A stretch of DNA of 64,000 nt, from contig JAFZOI010000016.1 in NCBI GenBank assembly GCA_017550645.1, positions 62,001-126,000 on the forward strand. Reading direction: 5' to 3'. The position numbers and the translations under genes are program-made. This document shows positions 24,722-32,547 of the stretch, piece after piece. The notes beneath the pieces were generated by a model. It was not told where the DNA came from. It made no database searches and was given only the letters and a program-made list of their open reading frames with translations. Every line of letters starts with the position of its first letter. Position 1 is the stretch's first letter. This DNA is from Oscillospiraceae bacterium. GTDB taxonomy: Bacteria > Bacillota > Clostridia > Oscillospirales > Oscillospiraceae.

Positions 24722-25680
24722 CAGCTTATCCTTGCCGGGAGCCCGAGGTCCGTGAAGACCTTGAGCTGCTCTTCCATAAACTCGTTCGTCGGGGGCTCGA
24801 CGTTGACGAGCTTGTACTTCTTGCCGAGGCGGACGTACTTCATCTCGCCCATTTTGTGGTATGGCAGGAGCTGGACGACGTCGATGGCGCTCTCGACCTC
24901 CTTGCAGAACTCCGCCGTCGCGCGGACGTTCTCGGGGCTGTCGTTGAGCTTCGGGATTATCGGGAAGCGGAACTGGAAGCGGCCGCCCGCGGCGGCTAGC
25001 TTGCGCGCATTTTCGAGGATGAGCTCGTTGGGCACGCCGACGAGCTTCTCGCTGCGCTTGGAATCCATATGCTTGAGGTCATAGAGGAAGAGATCGACGT
25101 AGGGCAGGATCTCCTTGAAGTGCTCCCACGGGGCGAAGCCCGTCGTATCGAGCGCGACGTGGATGCCCTCGGCCTTGCACTGCTTGGCGACCGCGAGCGT
25201 GAACTCGAACTGGCTCATCGGCTCGCCGCCGGAGATCGTCACGCCGCCGCCGGACTTGTCATAGTACTTCTTGTCCTTGCGTATCTCGACCATGACCTCC
25301 TCGACGGACATGCGGCGCAGGGTGTTGTAGAGCGCCTTCGAGGGGCAGACCTCGGTGCATTTGAGGCAGACGGTGCACTTATCCCTGTCGATGACGGGAT
25401 GGGTTATGAGCTTATCGGGATCGGCAAGCGTGGGCGTGGGCTCCCCGGCCGAGATGGCGCCCTCGGGGCACGAGGAGACGCACTTGCAGCCGTATTCGAG
25501 GCCTATGCAGCGGATATCCATCCAGGCCACGTCCGGGCCGAAGCCCTGCGACTCGGGGCTGTGGCACCAAAGGCACCTGAGCGGGCAGCCCTTCGTGAAC
25601 ACGTCCGTGCGGATGCCGGGTCCGTCGTGGACGGAGAATTTCTGAATATCGTAAATGTTGCCGTATATTTCTTCCGCCAT
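24721..25680 (-). CDS. Glycyl-radical enzyme activating protein (radical SAM)
   Basis: 319 residues. The activase motif CPLRCLWC (Cys32, Cys36, Cys39) is followed by a ferredoxin-like insert with two cluster motifs (CKCVSSCPEG and CTVCLKCTEVCPS), then SGGEP. This is the long activase type of glycerol dehydratase, 4-hydroxyphenylacetate decarboxylase and choline lyase activators; PFL activase lacks the insert. GGAGG before ATG 25680 fixes the start. No glycyl radical enzyme is in the window, so its partner must be elsewhere. A promoter of its own precedes it and thymidylate synthase follows. Confidence 0.9.
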   Translation of the reverse strand: MAEEIYGNIYDIQKFSVHDGPGIRTDVFTKGCPLRCLWCHSPESQGFGPDVAWMDIRCIGLEYGCKCVSSCPEGAISAGEPTPTLADPDKLITHPVIDRDKCTVCLKCTEVCPSKALYNTLRRMSVEEVMVEIRKDKKYYDKSGGGVTISGGEPMSQFEFTLAVAKQCKAEGIHVALDTTGFAPWEHFKEILPYVDLFLYDLKHMDSKRSEKLVGVPNELILENARKLAAAGGRFQFRFPIIPKLNDSPENVRATAEFCKEVESAIDVVQLLPYHKMGEMKYVRLGKKYKLVNVEPPTNEFMEEQLKVFTDLGLPARIS

Positions 25681-25715
25681 TGGTTTATCCTCCGGTTTCT
25701 GCTTCTTCCTAATCA

Positions 25716-25744
25716 AGTATAATCGGAGCGCCCTGATTCGTCAA
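25716..25744 (-). promoter_or_regulatory. Promoter of the activase/thymidylate synthase unit
   Basis: Minus strand TTGACG (25744-25739), a 17-bp spacer and TATACT (25721-25716). The -35 overlaps the phosphoglucomutase stop codon. Confidence 0.8.
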
Positions 25745-27432
25745 GCGAGGTTTTTCGCCCACCCTATGAGCCTTTCGAGCCGCGCGGCGCAGTCCCCGCC
25801 GTGCGTGAGCAGGTATATCTTGACCTTCGGCTCCGTCCCGGACGGGCGCACGATGACGGTATCGCCCGAAGCGAGCGAAAAGCGCAGCACGTCCGCGCCG
25901 GAAAGCGGGCTCTCCCCCGTCTTCTCCGCGCCCTCATATACGGCGCCGTCGAGGCAGTCCGTCACGGAGGCGACGGCAATGCCCGCTATCTCCGCCGGGC
26001 GACTTTCGCGCAGCGAGGCCATGAGCGCGCGGCGGCGCTCTATACCGTCGATACCCGGCATGACGAGGCTTATCGTCTTCTCCTCATAGCGGCCGAAGCG
26101 CTCATAAAGCCCCTCGAGCGCATCGACGAGGGTCTTTCCGCGCGCGAAGTGGTACGCCGCCATCTCGGCGGTCACGACAGAGGCGGTCACGCCGTCCTTA
26201 TCGCGCGCAAAGCCGCCGATGAGGTAGCCTATGGCCTCCTCGAAGCACAGGACCGTCTCCCAACCGTCGGCCTCGAGCTCGCCCATGCGCTCGGCGAGGA
26301 ACTTGAAGCCCGTGAACGTCTCCTCCATGCGGACGCCCTCGGCTCCGGCTATGGCATTGGCGAGCCCGGTCGAGACGAGGCTCTTGATCGCCGCCGCCTT
26401 TTCGGGCATGTCGCCGGCGCGCTTTCTCGCGCCGATGACATAGTCCAGCAGCAGAGCGCCGAGCTGATTGCCGGAGATGACCCTGTACTCCCCGTCATGC
26501 AGAGCGAGGCAGGCGAAGCGGTCTGCGTCCGGGTCCGTCCCCATGACGAGGTCGGCCCCGCAGCGTCTGGCGTGGTCGAGCGCGAGCGCAAAGCCTGCCG
26601 GGTCCTCCGGATTGGGGCTCTTGACGGTCGGGAACGTCCCGTCCGGTATCATCTGCTCATCGACGCAGACAATATTTTCAAAGCCCGCGCGGGAAAGAGC
26701 CTCCGGCACGAGGCGGTACCCCGTCCCGTGGAAGGGCGTATAAACTATCTTCATGGCGGATGCGGCCTTTATCGCCTCGCGGCCGCGGCACTGGCCGAGT
26801 ACGGCCTCGAGGAAGGCCTCGTCCGTCTCCGCGCCGAGCTTTTTCAGAAGTCCGGCCTTCTCCGCCTCGTCGAGCGGCATCTTTGGGATGTCCGAAAGGA
26901 CGTCTATCTTCTCCATGCGGGCGGCGATGACGTCAGCCTCCGCGGGCGGGAGCTGGGCTCCGTCCGCCCAGTAGACCTTATAGCCGTTATACTCGCGGGT
27001 GTTGTGGGAGGCGGTTATGTTCAATCCCGCGGCCGCGCCCTCCCGCCTGATGGCAAAGGAGAGCTCCGGCGTCGGGCGCAGATCCTCGAAGATTATCGCC
27101 CTGACGCCCGCCGCGGCGACGACCTGCGCCGCCGTCTCGGCGAATTCGCGGCTGTGCTCGCGGCAGTCAAAGCAGATGGCTATGCCGCGCTCCGCGCCGC
27201 CCGTCTCGCGCACGAGCTCGGCCAGAGCGCGCGTCGTCTGCGCGACGACCCTCGCGTTCATGCGGTTTATCCCCGCGCCCATCACTCCGCGAAGGCCCGC
27301 CGTGCCGAAGCTCAGCGGCGCGAAAAAGCGCGAAGCTATCTCATCGTCTGAAATGCCGGCGAGCTCGTCCCTCTCCTCCTGCGTGAGGAGCGGGCAGCTG
27401 AGCCAGCGTTCGTATTCGTCTCTTCCCGTCAT
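25741..27432 (-). CDS. Phosphoglucomutase / phosphomannomutase
   Basis: 563 residues of the alpha-D-phosphohexomutase family. The catalytic serine loop is TASHNTREYNGYK (near residue 140), the metal loop is DPDADR (near 305), the sugar-binding loop is FEEAIGY, and the phosphate loop near the C-terminus is RPSGTEPK. It interconverts hexose 1- and 6-phosphates for cell-envelope and storage sugar synthesis. The length matches PgcA-type enzymes of Firmicutes. The ATG overlaps the upstream gene stop as ATGA. Confidence 0.93.
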   Translation of the reverse strand: MTGRDEYERWLSCPLLTQEERDELAGISDDEIASRFFAPLSFGTAGLRGVMGAGINRMNARVVAQTTRALAELVRETGGAERGIAICFDCREHSREFAETAAQVVAAAGVRAIIFEDLRPTPELSFAIRREGAAAGLNITASHNTREYNGYKVYWADGAQLPPAEADVIAARMEKIDVLSDIPKMPLDEAEKAGLLKKLGAETDEAFLEAVLGQCRGREAIKAASAMKIVYTPFHGTGYRLVPEALSRAGFENIVCVDEQMIPDGTFPTVKSPNPEDPAGFALALDHARRCGADLVMGTDPDADRFACLALHDGEYRVISGNQLGALLLDYVIGARKRAGDMPEKAAAIKSLVSTGLANAIAGAEGVRMEETFTGFKFLAERMGELEADGWETVLCFEEAIGYLIGGFARDKDGVTASVVTAEMAAYHFARGKTLVDALEGLYERFGRYEEKTISLVMPGIDGIERRRALMASLRESRPAEIAGIAVASVTDCLDGAVYEGAEKTGESPLSGADVLRFSLASGDTVIVRPSGTEPKVKIYLLTHGGDCAARLERLIGWAKNLA

Positions 27433-27773
27433 TTTTCTTCTCCGTCTTCCGTTTCTTCGAAATCTATCCCCTCGAGGGCGTCCTCCTCGACGGGCTTTAT
27501 GACCTCGCGGGCAAATTCGAGCATGTTCTCCGGGACGTAAACGTCCATGCCAGTCCCGGCGAAGCCGAGGATTATCTTCGCGAGCCCCGCCGTATCGGGG
27601 AAGTCGCGCAGGGTCGGGATGGCGAAGCTCCGCAGCAGGCTTATCGCCAGCTCATAGTCCATCTGCGTCCCCGTGACGGTCATCAAAAACGCGGGAGCGA
27701 CGGGCTCCCCGTTGTCGTCCTTGGGCCATATATCGGTCTCGCAGCCGCCGCAGCGCTCCATTTCGTCGCTCAT
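27429..27773 (-). CDS. DUF2007-like small protein
   Basis: 114 residues. It has an N-terminal CGGC pair with acidic surroundings, a middle domain (MTVTGTQMDYELAISLLRSFAIPT onward) that looks like the DUF2007/signal-transducing fold, and an acidic tail. In that family a short ferredoxin-like domain often binds a ligand or partner; function unknown. It sits between rlmH and the mutase and overlaps the mutase by 4 bp. Confidence 0.65.
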   Translation of the reverse strand: MSDEMERCGGCETDIWPKDDNGEPVAPAFLMTVTGTQMDYELAISLLRSFAIPTLRDFPDTAGLAKIILGFAGTGMDVYVPENMLEFAREVIKPVEEDALEGIDFEETEDGEEK

Positions 27774-27789
27774 CGGGCAGTCTCCTTTC

Positions 27790-28272
27790 TCACTTATGGT
27801 ACTTTGCTCCCTGATTTATCTTATATGCGCGGTATATCTGTTCGAGCAGCATGACGCGCGCGAGATGGTGCGGAAACGTCATGCGCGACATGGAAAGCAT
27901 CAGATCCGCGCGCTTTTTGACGCTCTCGGCGAGGCCCATCGAGCCGCCTATGATAAAGCACAGGTGCGTCTTTCCCTGCTCTCCGCAGAGCTTCAGGAAC
28001 TCGGCCAGCTTCGGGCTGTCCAGCTCGCGCCCCTCGACGGCGAGGGCTATGACGATGCAGTTTTTCGGGATGCGAAACTCTATGCCCTCGGCCTCGCGCA
28101 GGAGCGCCGCGTCCACCTCCGCCTGCGACGGCGTCGAGGAGAGCCTGCTCTCTGGGATCTCGACGATATCGAGATTGCACAGCGGGGCGAGGCGCTTGGA
28201 ATACTCTCCGACCGCCTTCTCCCAGAATTCCTCCTTCAGCTTTCCGACGCAGATCAGCTTTATATGGAGCAT
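27790..28272 (-). CDS. rlmH: 23S rRNA pseudouridine-1915 N3-methyltransferase
   Basis: 160 residues, usual length. This SPOUT methyltransferase modifies pseudouridine in helix 69 of 23S rRNA. The knot region IIGGSMGLAESVKKRAD and the C-terminal MTFPHHLARVMLLEQIYRAYKI are highly conserved RlmH signatures. A GAAGGAGGG site lies before ATG 28272. The order walJ-rlmH is also close to that of Bacillus, where rlmH (yydA) lies near yycJ. Confidence 0.96.
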   Translation of the reverse strand: MLHIKLICVGKLKEEFWEKAVGEYSKRLAPLCNLDIVEIPESRLSSTPSQAEVDAALLREAEGIEFRIPKNCIVIALAVEGRELDSPKLAEFLKLCGEQGKTHLCFIIGGSMGLAESVKKRADLMLSMSRMTFPHHLARVMLLEQIYRAYKINQGAKYHK

Positions 28273-28292
28273 GTTGCCCTCCTTCGGCATCG

Positions 28293-29063
28293 CTATATCT
28301 CGAATATCTCGCTGCACTCTCCCGCGGGGGCGACGCTCAGCGTCACGCTCCCGGCGGCGTCCCCGAGCGCGGCGGCCACGGCGCGGCGGGCCGTTTCGGG
28401 GGTGTTGTTCGTCTCGCTCAGATGCGCCAGCAGCAGGCATTTCGCGCCGGCCTCGGCGAGCTCGCGGGCGAACTGCCCCGCGGCCTCGTTGGAAAGGTGG
28501 CCGAAATCGCCGCCTACGCGCCGCTTCAGAGGCCACGGGTACGGCCCCGCGCGGAGCATGTCGAGATCATGGTTGCTCTCGAGGATCGCCGCGCTCACGC
28601 CGAGCGCAGCCCGGCGCACCTCGGCGGTCACCCTGCCGAGGTCGGTCACGAAGGCGAGGCTCGCCCCGCCGTCCTCGGAGATGACGAAGCCCGTGCTCCC
28701 GGCGGAGTCGTGCGGCGTCTCGAAGCTCCTGACGGTCATCGTCCCGAAGCGCAGCGCTGAGCCCGGCGCTATGACGCGCACGCGGTCCTCCGGACACTTC
28801 GGGCATATCTCCGAGGCCGTCCCTCCGCTGGTCCAGACCTGCGCGGAGGTCCGCTTGAGCAGTATGGGAAGGCCGGCCGTATGGTCTGTATGTCCGTGCG
28901 TCACGAGCACGGCGTCGAGTGCGGCGGGCACCGCGCCGACTGCGGCGAGCGCGGCGGTTATCCGCGTCGCGGAGATGCCCGCGTCGACGAGGATGCGCGT
29001 TCCCGCGTTCCAGACGAGGGCGCTGTTGCCTCCGGAGCCGGAGGCGAATGTCATGAACTTCAT
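28293..29063 (-). CDS. walJ: MBL-fold hydrolase WalJ/YycJ-like
   Basis: 256 residues with metallo-beta-lactamase motif THGHTDH (near residue 60) and later metal residues in FVTDLG, LESNHD and LLAHLSETN. In WalJ/YycJ these form a two-metal nuclease-like site. The family is linked to the WalRK cell-wall regulon and to coordination of division with replication. The first residues (FASGSGGNSALV) are typical. It is followed by rlmH and preceded by murA, both in the same direction. Confidence 0.88.
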   Translation of the reverse strand: MKFMTFASGSGGNSALVWNAGTRILVDAGISATRITAALAAVGAVPAALDAVLVTHGHTDHTAGLPILLKRTSAQVWTSGGTASEICPKCPEDRVRVIAPGSALRFGTMTVRSFETPHDSAGSTGFVISEDGGASLAFVTDLGRVTAEVRRAALGVSAAILESNHDLDMLRAGPYPWPLKRRVGGDFGHLSNEAAGQFARELAEAGAKCLLLAHLSETNNTPETARRAVAAALGDAAGSVTLSVAPAGECSEIFEI

Positions 29064-29082
29064 CTTTCTCTATACATACCAA

Positions 29083-29103
29083 AGGGGAGGCCCGGCCTCC
29101 CCT
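29083..29103. terminator. Possible weak terminator after murA
   Basis: AGGGGAGGC and GCCTCCCCT pair around a 3-base loop between murA and walJ. Neither the minus-strand tail (TTTGG) nor the distance to walJ makes it a clear terminator; read-through from murA is likely. Confidence 0.45.
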
Positions 29104-29109
29104 CTTTTC

Positions 29110-30402
29110 TCAAACCGCCGCGGCCTTGCCCGGCTGCGGTTCCGTTTCCGAGGTCTCGACGATGTCGGCCCCGACTCCCCGGAGCTTCTCGACGATGTTC
29201 TCATAACCTCGCTCTATGTGGTATACGTCCTCGACGACCGTCGTCCCTCTGGCGCAGAGCCCGGCGATGACCATCGCGGCCCCGGCGCGCAGGTCGCAGG
29301 CCTTGACGGCCGCGCCCGTGAGGTACTCGACGCCGCTGATGGAGGCCGTCTTGCCCTCGACGTTGACCTTCGCGCCCATGCGCTTGAGCTCGTCGAGATA
29401 CTTGAAGCGGTTGTCCCAGACGTCCTCGGTTATGTGGCTGACGCCGCGCGCGACGCTCATAAGGACGCCCATCTGCGGCTGCATGTCCGTCGGGAAGCCG
29501 GGATACGGCATGGTCTTGACGTTCGCGCGGCGAAGCTGCCCGTCCCTGCGGACGAGCACCATGTCGCCCCTGTTTTCGATATAAACGCCCATCTCGGCGA
29601 GCTTTGCCGTAATGCAGTCGAGGTGCTTGGGGATGACGTTCTTTATAAGCACTTCGCCGCCCGCTGCTGCCGCGGCGGCCATATACGTCCCCGCCTCGAT
29701 CTGGTCGGGGATGATCGAATACGTCCCGCCAGAGAGCGAGGGGACGCCGTTTATCTTGATGACGCTCGTGCCGGCGCCGCGTATGTCGGCGCCCATGGAG
29801 TTGAGGAAGTTGGCCAGATCGACTATGTGCGGCTCGCGGGCGGCGTTCTCAATGACCGTTCGGCCCTTTGCGAGAACGGCGGCGATCATGATGTTCATCG
29901 TCGCGCCGACGGAGACGACGTCGAGATATACTGTCGCCCCGCGGAGCCCGCCGACCGTCTCGGCCCTGATCAGGCCGCCGGATATCTCCGTCTCCGCGCC
30001 CATGGCGGAAAAGCCCTTGAGATGCTGATCTATCGGGCGGACGCCGAAATCGCAGCCGCCGGGCATGGTCACGGTCGCCTCTCCGAAGCGGCCGAGCATC
30101 GCGCCGAGCAGATAGTACGAGGCTCTTATCTTCCGCATGAGATCGAACCGGCCCCTGCGGAACGTCGCTCCGGAGCAGTCTATCTCCATGGTGGTCCTGT
30201 TTATCGTCTTTATACGCGCGCCGAGGCTCTCGAGTATGCGCAGGAAGAGAGTCACGTCGCTGATCTGGGGGATATTTTCGATGCGGCACACTCCGTCGAC
30301 GAGAAGGGCGGCGGGAATGATGGCAACGGCCGCGTTTTTGGCGCCGGATATCTCTATCTCGCCGAAAAGCGGCTTTTCTCCCCTGATGACGTATTTATCC
30401 AT
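29110..30402 (-). CDS. murA: UDP-N-acetylglucosamine 1-carboxyvinyltransferase, first paralogue
   Basis: 430 residues. MurA transfers enolpyruvate from PEP to UDP-GlcNAc, the first step of peptidoglycan synthesis. Lys22-Asn23 and Cys117 in PGGCDFGVRP, the fosfomycin target, are intact, and RPSGT-type substrate contacts appear as PGFPTDMQPQM near 305. A second paralogue lies at 53907. It sits inside the wal region between yycI and walJ but has its own promoter. Confidence 0.96.
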   Translation of the reverse strand: MDKYVIRGEKPLFGEIEISGAKNAAVAIIPAALLVDGVCRIENIPQISDVTLFLRILESLGARIKTINRTTMEIDCSGATFRRGRFDLMRKIRASYYLLGAMLGRFGEATVTMPGGCDFGVRPIDQHLKGFSAMGAETEISGGLIRAETVGGLRGATVYLDVVSVGATMNIMIAAVLAKGRTVIENAAREPHIVDLANFLNSMGADIRGAGTSVIKINGVPSLSGGTYSIIPDQIEAGTYMAAAAAAGGEVLIKNVIPKHLDCITAKLAEMGVYIENRGDMVLVRRDGQLRRANVKTMPYPGFPTDMQPQMGVLMSVARGVSHITEDVWDNRFKYLDELKRMGAKVNVEGKTASISGVEYLTGAAVKACDLRAGAAMVIAGLCARGTTVVEDVYHIERGYENIVEKLRGVGADIVETSETEPQPGKAAAV

Positions 30403-30459
30403 AATGACCTCTCATGAACGGCGGGATTTTTTCTCTTTTCACGCCGTTCGGCACATACT

Positions 30460-30487
30460 ATTATACACATTTGCGAATTTTTGTAAA
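30460..30487 (-). promoter_or_regulatory. murA promoter
   Basis: Minus strand TTTACA (30487-30482), a 16-bp spacer and perfect TATAAT (30465-30460). The leader contains an 8-bp inverted repeat (30417-30424 with 30442-30449) before the ribosome site. Confidence 0.78.
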
Positions 30488-30519
30488 GCATTGTTTTATG
30501 TAAACGGGAAATTTTTATC

Positions 30520-31302
30520 TCACGGTCTTATTATTTCCGCGTCCACGGCGCTGATATACACCGCGCCGCCGTCTGACTGGATGCGCCAGACGGGCTCGAG
30601 CGTCCCCGCCGAGGCGGAGTACTCGAAGACGTAGCCCTGCGTCACGCCGACTATCTGCTTGACGACGCTGCCGTCCTCGCTGACGGCGCGAAGATACGCC
30701 ATGAGAGCCGTATACGCCGATACGGGGGCCGCCTCCTCGCTCTCCGAGGGAGCGCCGGTCAGTCTTCTGCCCTCGACGACTATGCCTTCGTCGGCCGCAG
30801 TCGCGGTCAGGACGCAGTTGAATACACGCATGCCGCCGACGCTGAGGACGAGCTCCCCGTTTTTGATCTCGAAGCCGGACTTCCCGAGCAGGCCCGCGAC
30901 GTAGTCCTCGGCGCGTACCGAGGCCGAGAGAGCGGATTTATCGAATATGACCGCCTCCACCTCGCCGCCGGAGCGGAACGTCGCGCGGCCGTTCTCATTT
31001 TCATAAGAGACGATGCCGCCGCCCTGCTCGACGGGCTCGGCCTCGCCGATAAGAGCCGCCGCGAAGGCGCGCTCCAGAGACGCGTCGCGGACGACAGAGC
31101 AGCGCTTGAGCGCCTTCGCGCGCGGGATCATATCCGGCGGGAGCTCGATGCCGGCGTCGCTCATGACGCGGGAGAGCTCCTCGCGCTCGCGGGCCTCCAT
31201 GCCGCGCGACTGCGCCCTCTGCATGATGATGATGCCGCCGAAAAAGAGGTTCACCGTCAGCAGGATGAGAATGACGAGAGTTTTTATCCTTCTTCCGTCC
31301 AT
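30520..31302 (-). CDS. YycI-like regulatory protein of the WalK system
   Basis: 260 residues with a single N-terminal membrane helix (about residues 7-27) and an extracytoplasmic domain rich in beta strands. Position (last of walR-walK-yycH-yycI) and topology match YycI, which with YycH modulates WalK activity outside the membrane. Sequence similarity is weak to the eye, so the name rests mainly on context. It starts 3 bp after the YycH-like gene. Confidence 0.7.
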   Translation of the reverse strand: MDGRRIKTLVILILLTVNLFFGGIIIMQRAQSRGMEAREREELSRVMSDAGIELPPDMIPRAKALKRCSVVRDASLERAFAAALIGEAEPVEQGGGIVSYENENGRATFRSGGEVEAVIFDKSALSASVRAEDYVAGLLGKSGFEIKNGELVLSVGGMRVFNCVLTATAADEGIVVEGRRLTGAPSESEEAAPVSAYTALMAYLRAVSEDGSVVKQIVGVTQGYVFEYSASAGTLEPVWRIQSDGGAVYISAVDAEIIRP

Positions 31303-31305
31303 CGC

Positions 31306-32547
31306 TCACCCCACCGTCCATGCCGGGACGAGCCCCGCGCCGCCGTCTACGTAGACCGGCGCGAGCTTCCCGCCCGGAAGCTTTTCCTGCGCTATCGCGG
31401 CGGCCTGCGGCTCGGGCAGGAGATCGACCTCCTCGCCCATTGCATAGGAGCGGAGGGTGATCTTGGCCTGCGAGACGGCGCCGCCGTAGACTTCTATGGA
31501 TGCAGCTTCCGTGCCGCCGACGCGGACGCCGCCGACCATGTAGCCAAAGGTCACGGTATAGCCGGGCGCATTCTTTTCAACGCCCGTCAGATATACTCTC
31601 GCCTCGCCGCAGAGCGCGCCGGCAGAAGCCCGCGCGGCGCGGCCCGCGATCTCTATGGCCTCGCCCGGGGTCATGGGGGCGTACGGGGGAGGCTCCGTCC
31701 TTCGGTATACGGCCTCGCCGCCGGGATATATCCTCAGGGTCTCCCCGTCGCCGACATAGACGACCGTCCCGTCGGCCTCGGGATAGCTGTTGCCGACGTA
31801 CAGCTCGAGCCCGAACGCGGTCAGAAGGTCGCTCTCGGCCTCCGACGCGGAGGGCACGGAAACGGAGACGGCGGGGATAAGCACCTCGCCGGGCGTTATG
31901 ACGGAGAGCCTATCGAGGTCGGCGTAGGCCGGAAGCTCGAAGGCGAACTGGGCGCCGTTGGGCTGATAGTCCGCTATGAGGCGGCGCAGGGCGGCGGAGG
32001 CCGAAGCCGTCTCGCAGCGCCGCACGGAGCCGTCCTCGCTGACATACCAGAGCACGACCGTCTCCCCGCCGCCGGTCAGGGCAAGGCGCGACGCCTCCGC
32101 GTCGTTGACGCGGAGCATCTCAGAGCCTAGCCAGCCGGACAGCACCGAGAGCGGCAGGGGCACGGAATAATCGAAAAATACGCCGGCGTCCCCCAGAGCA
32201 TCGAGCAGCTCCGACTCGGGAACGGCCCTCGGCTCGGAAGCGGAACCGAGCGCCTCGCCCAGCGCATTTTCAAGCTTTTCGTACACTTCGTCGAGCGCCG
32301 CGTCGGAGTATCTGACCGAGCAGCGCAGTCCGCTCTCTCCCGTCACGACGACGGTCAGCGGGCGGCAGGCCTCGACCTTGCGCGTGAGCTCGTCGGCCGC
32401 GGCGGGAGGCTGAGGGCGGAGAGAGCGCGTCGCGGAGGCGAAAAATTCGTTGAAAAGTCCCGTCTTTGCCCCGAGAAACACCGCCCCGGCGGCAAGGACG
32501 ACTATCAGAGCGGTCTTTATGACCTCGAGAGCCCGCCCGCGCTTCAC
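31306..32547 (-). CDS. YycH-like regulatory protein of the WalK system
   Basis: 413 residues with an N-terminal membrane helix (about 9-30) and a large extracytoplasmic domain. It has the size, topology and gene order of YycH, an accessory regulator of the WalK sensor kinase. The ATG overlaps the walK stop as ATGA, so the two are made together. No catalytic motif is visible. Confidence 0.7.
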   Translation of the reverse strand: MKRGRALEVIKTALIVVLAAGAVFLGAKTGLFNEFFASATRSLRPQPPAAADELTRKVEACRPLTVVVTGESGLRCSVRYSDAALDEVYEKLENALGEALGSASEPRAVPESELLDALGDAGVFFDYSVPLPLSVLSGWLGSEMLRVNDAEASRLALTGGGETVVLWYVSEDGSVRRCETASASAALRRLIADYQPNGAQFAFELPAYADLDRLSVITPGEVLIPAVSVSVPSASEAESDLLTAFGLELYVGNSYPEADGTVVYVGDGETLRIYPGGEAVYRRTEPPPYAPMTPGEAIEIAGRAARASAGALCGEARVYLTGVEKNAPGYTVTFGYMVGGVRVGGTEAASIEVYGGAVSQAKITLRSYAMGEEVDLLPEPQAAAIAQEKLPGGKLAPVYVDGGAGLVPAWTVG

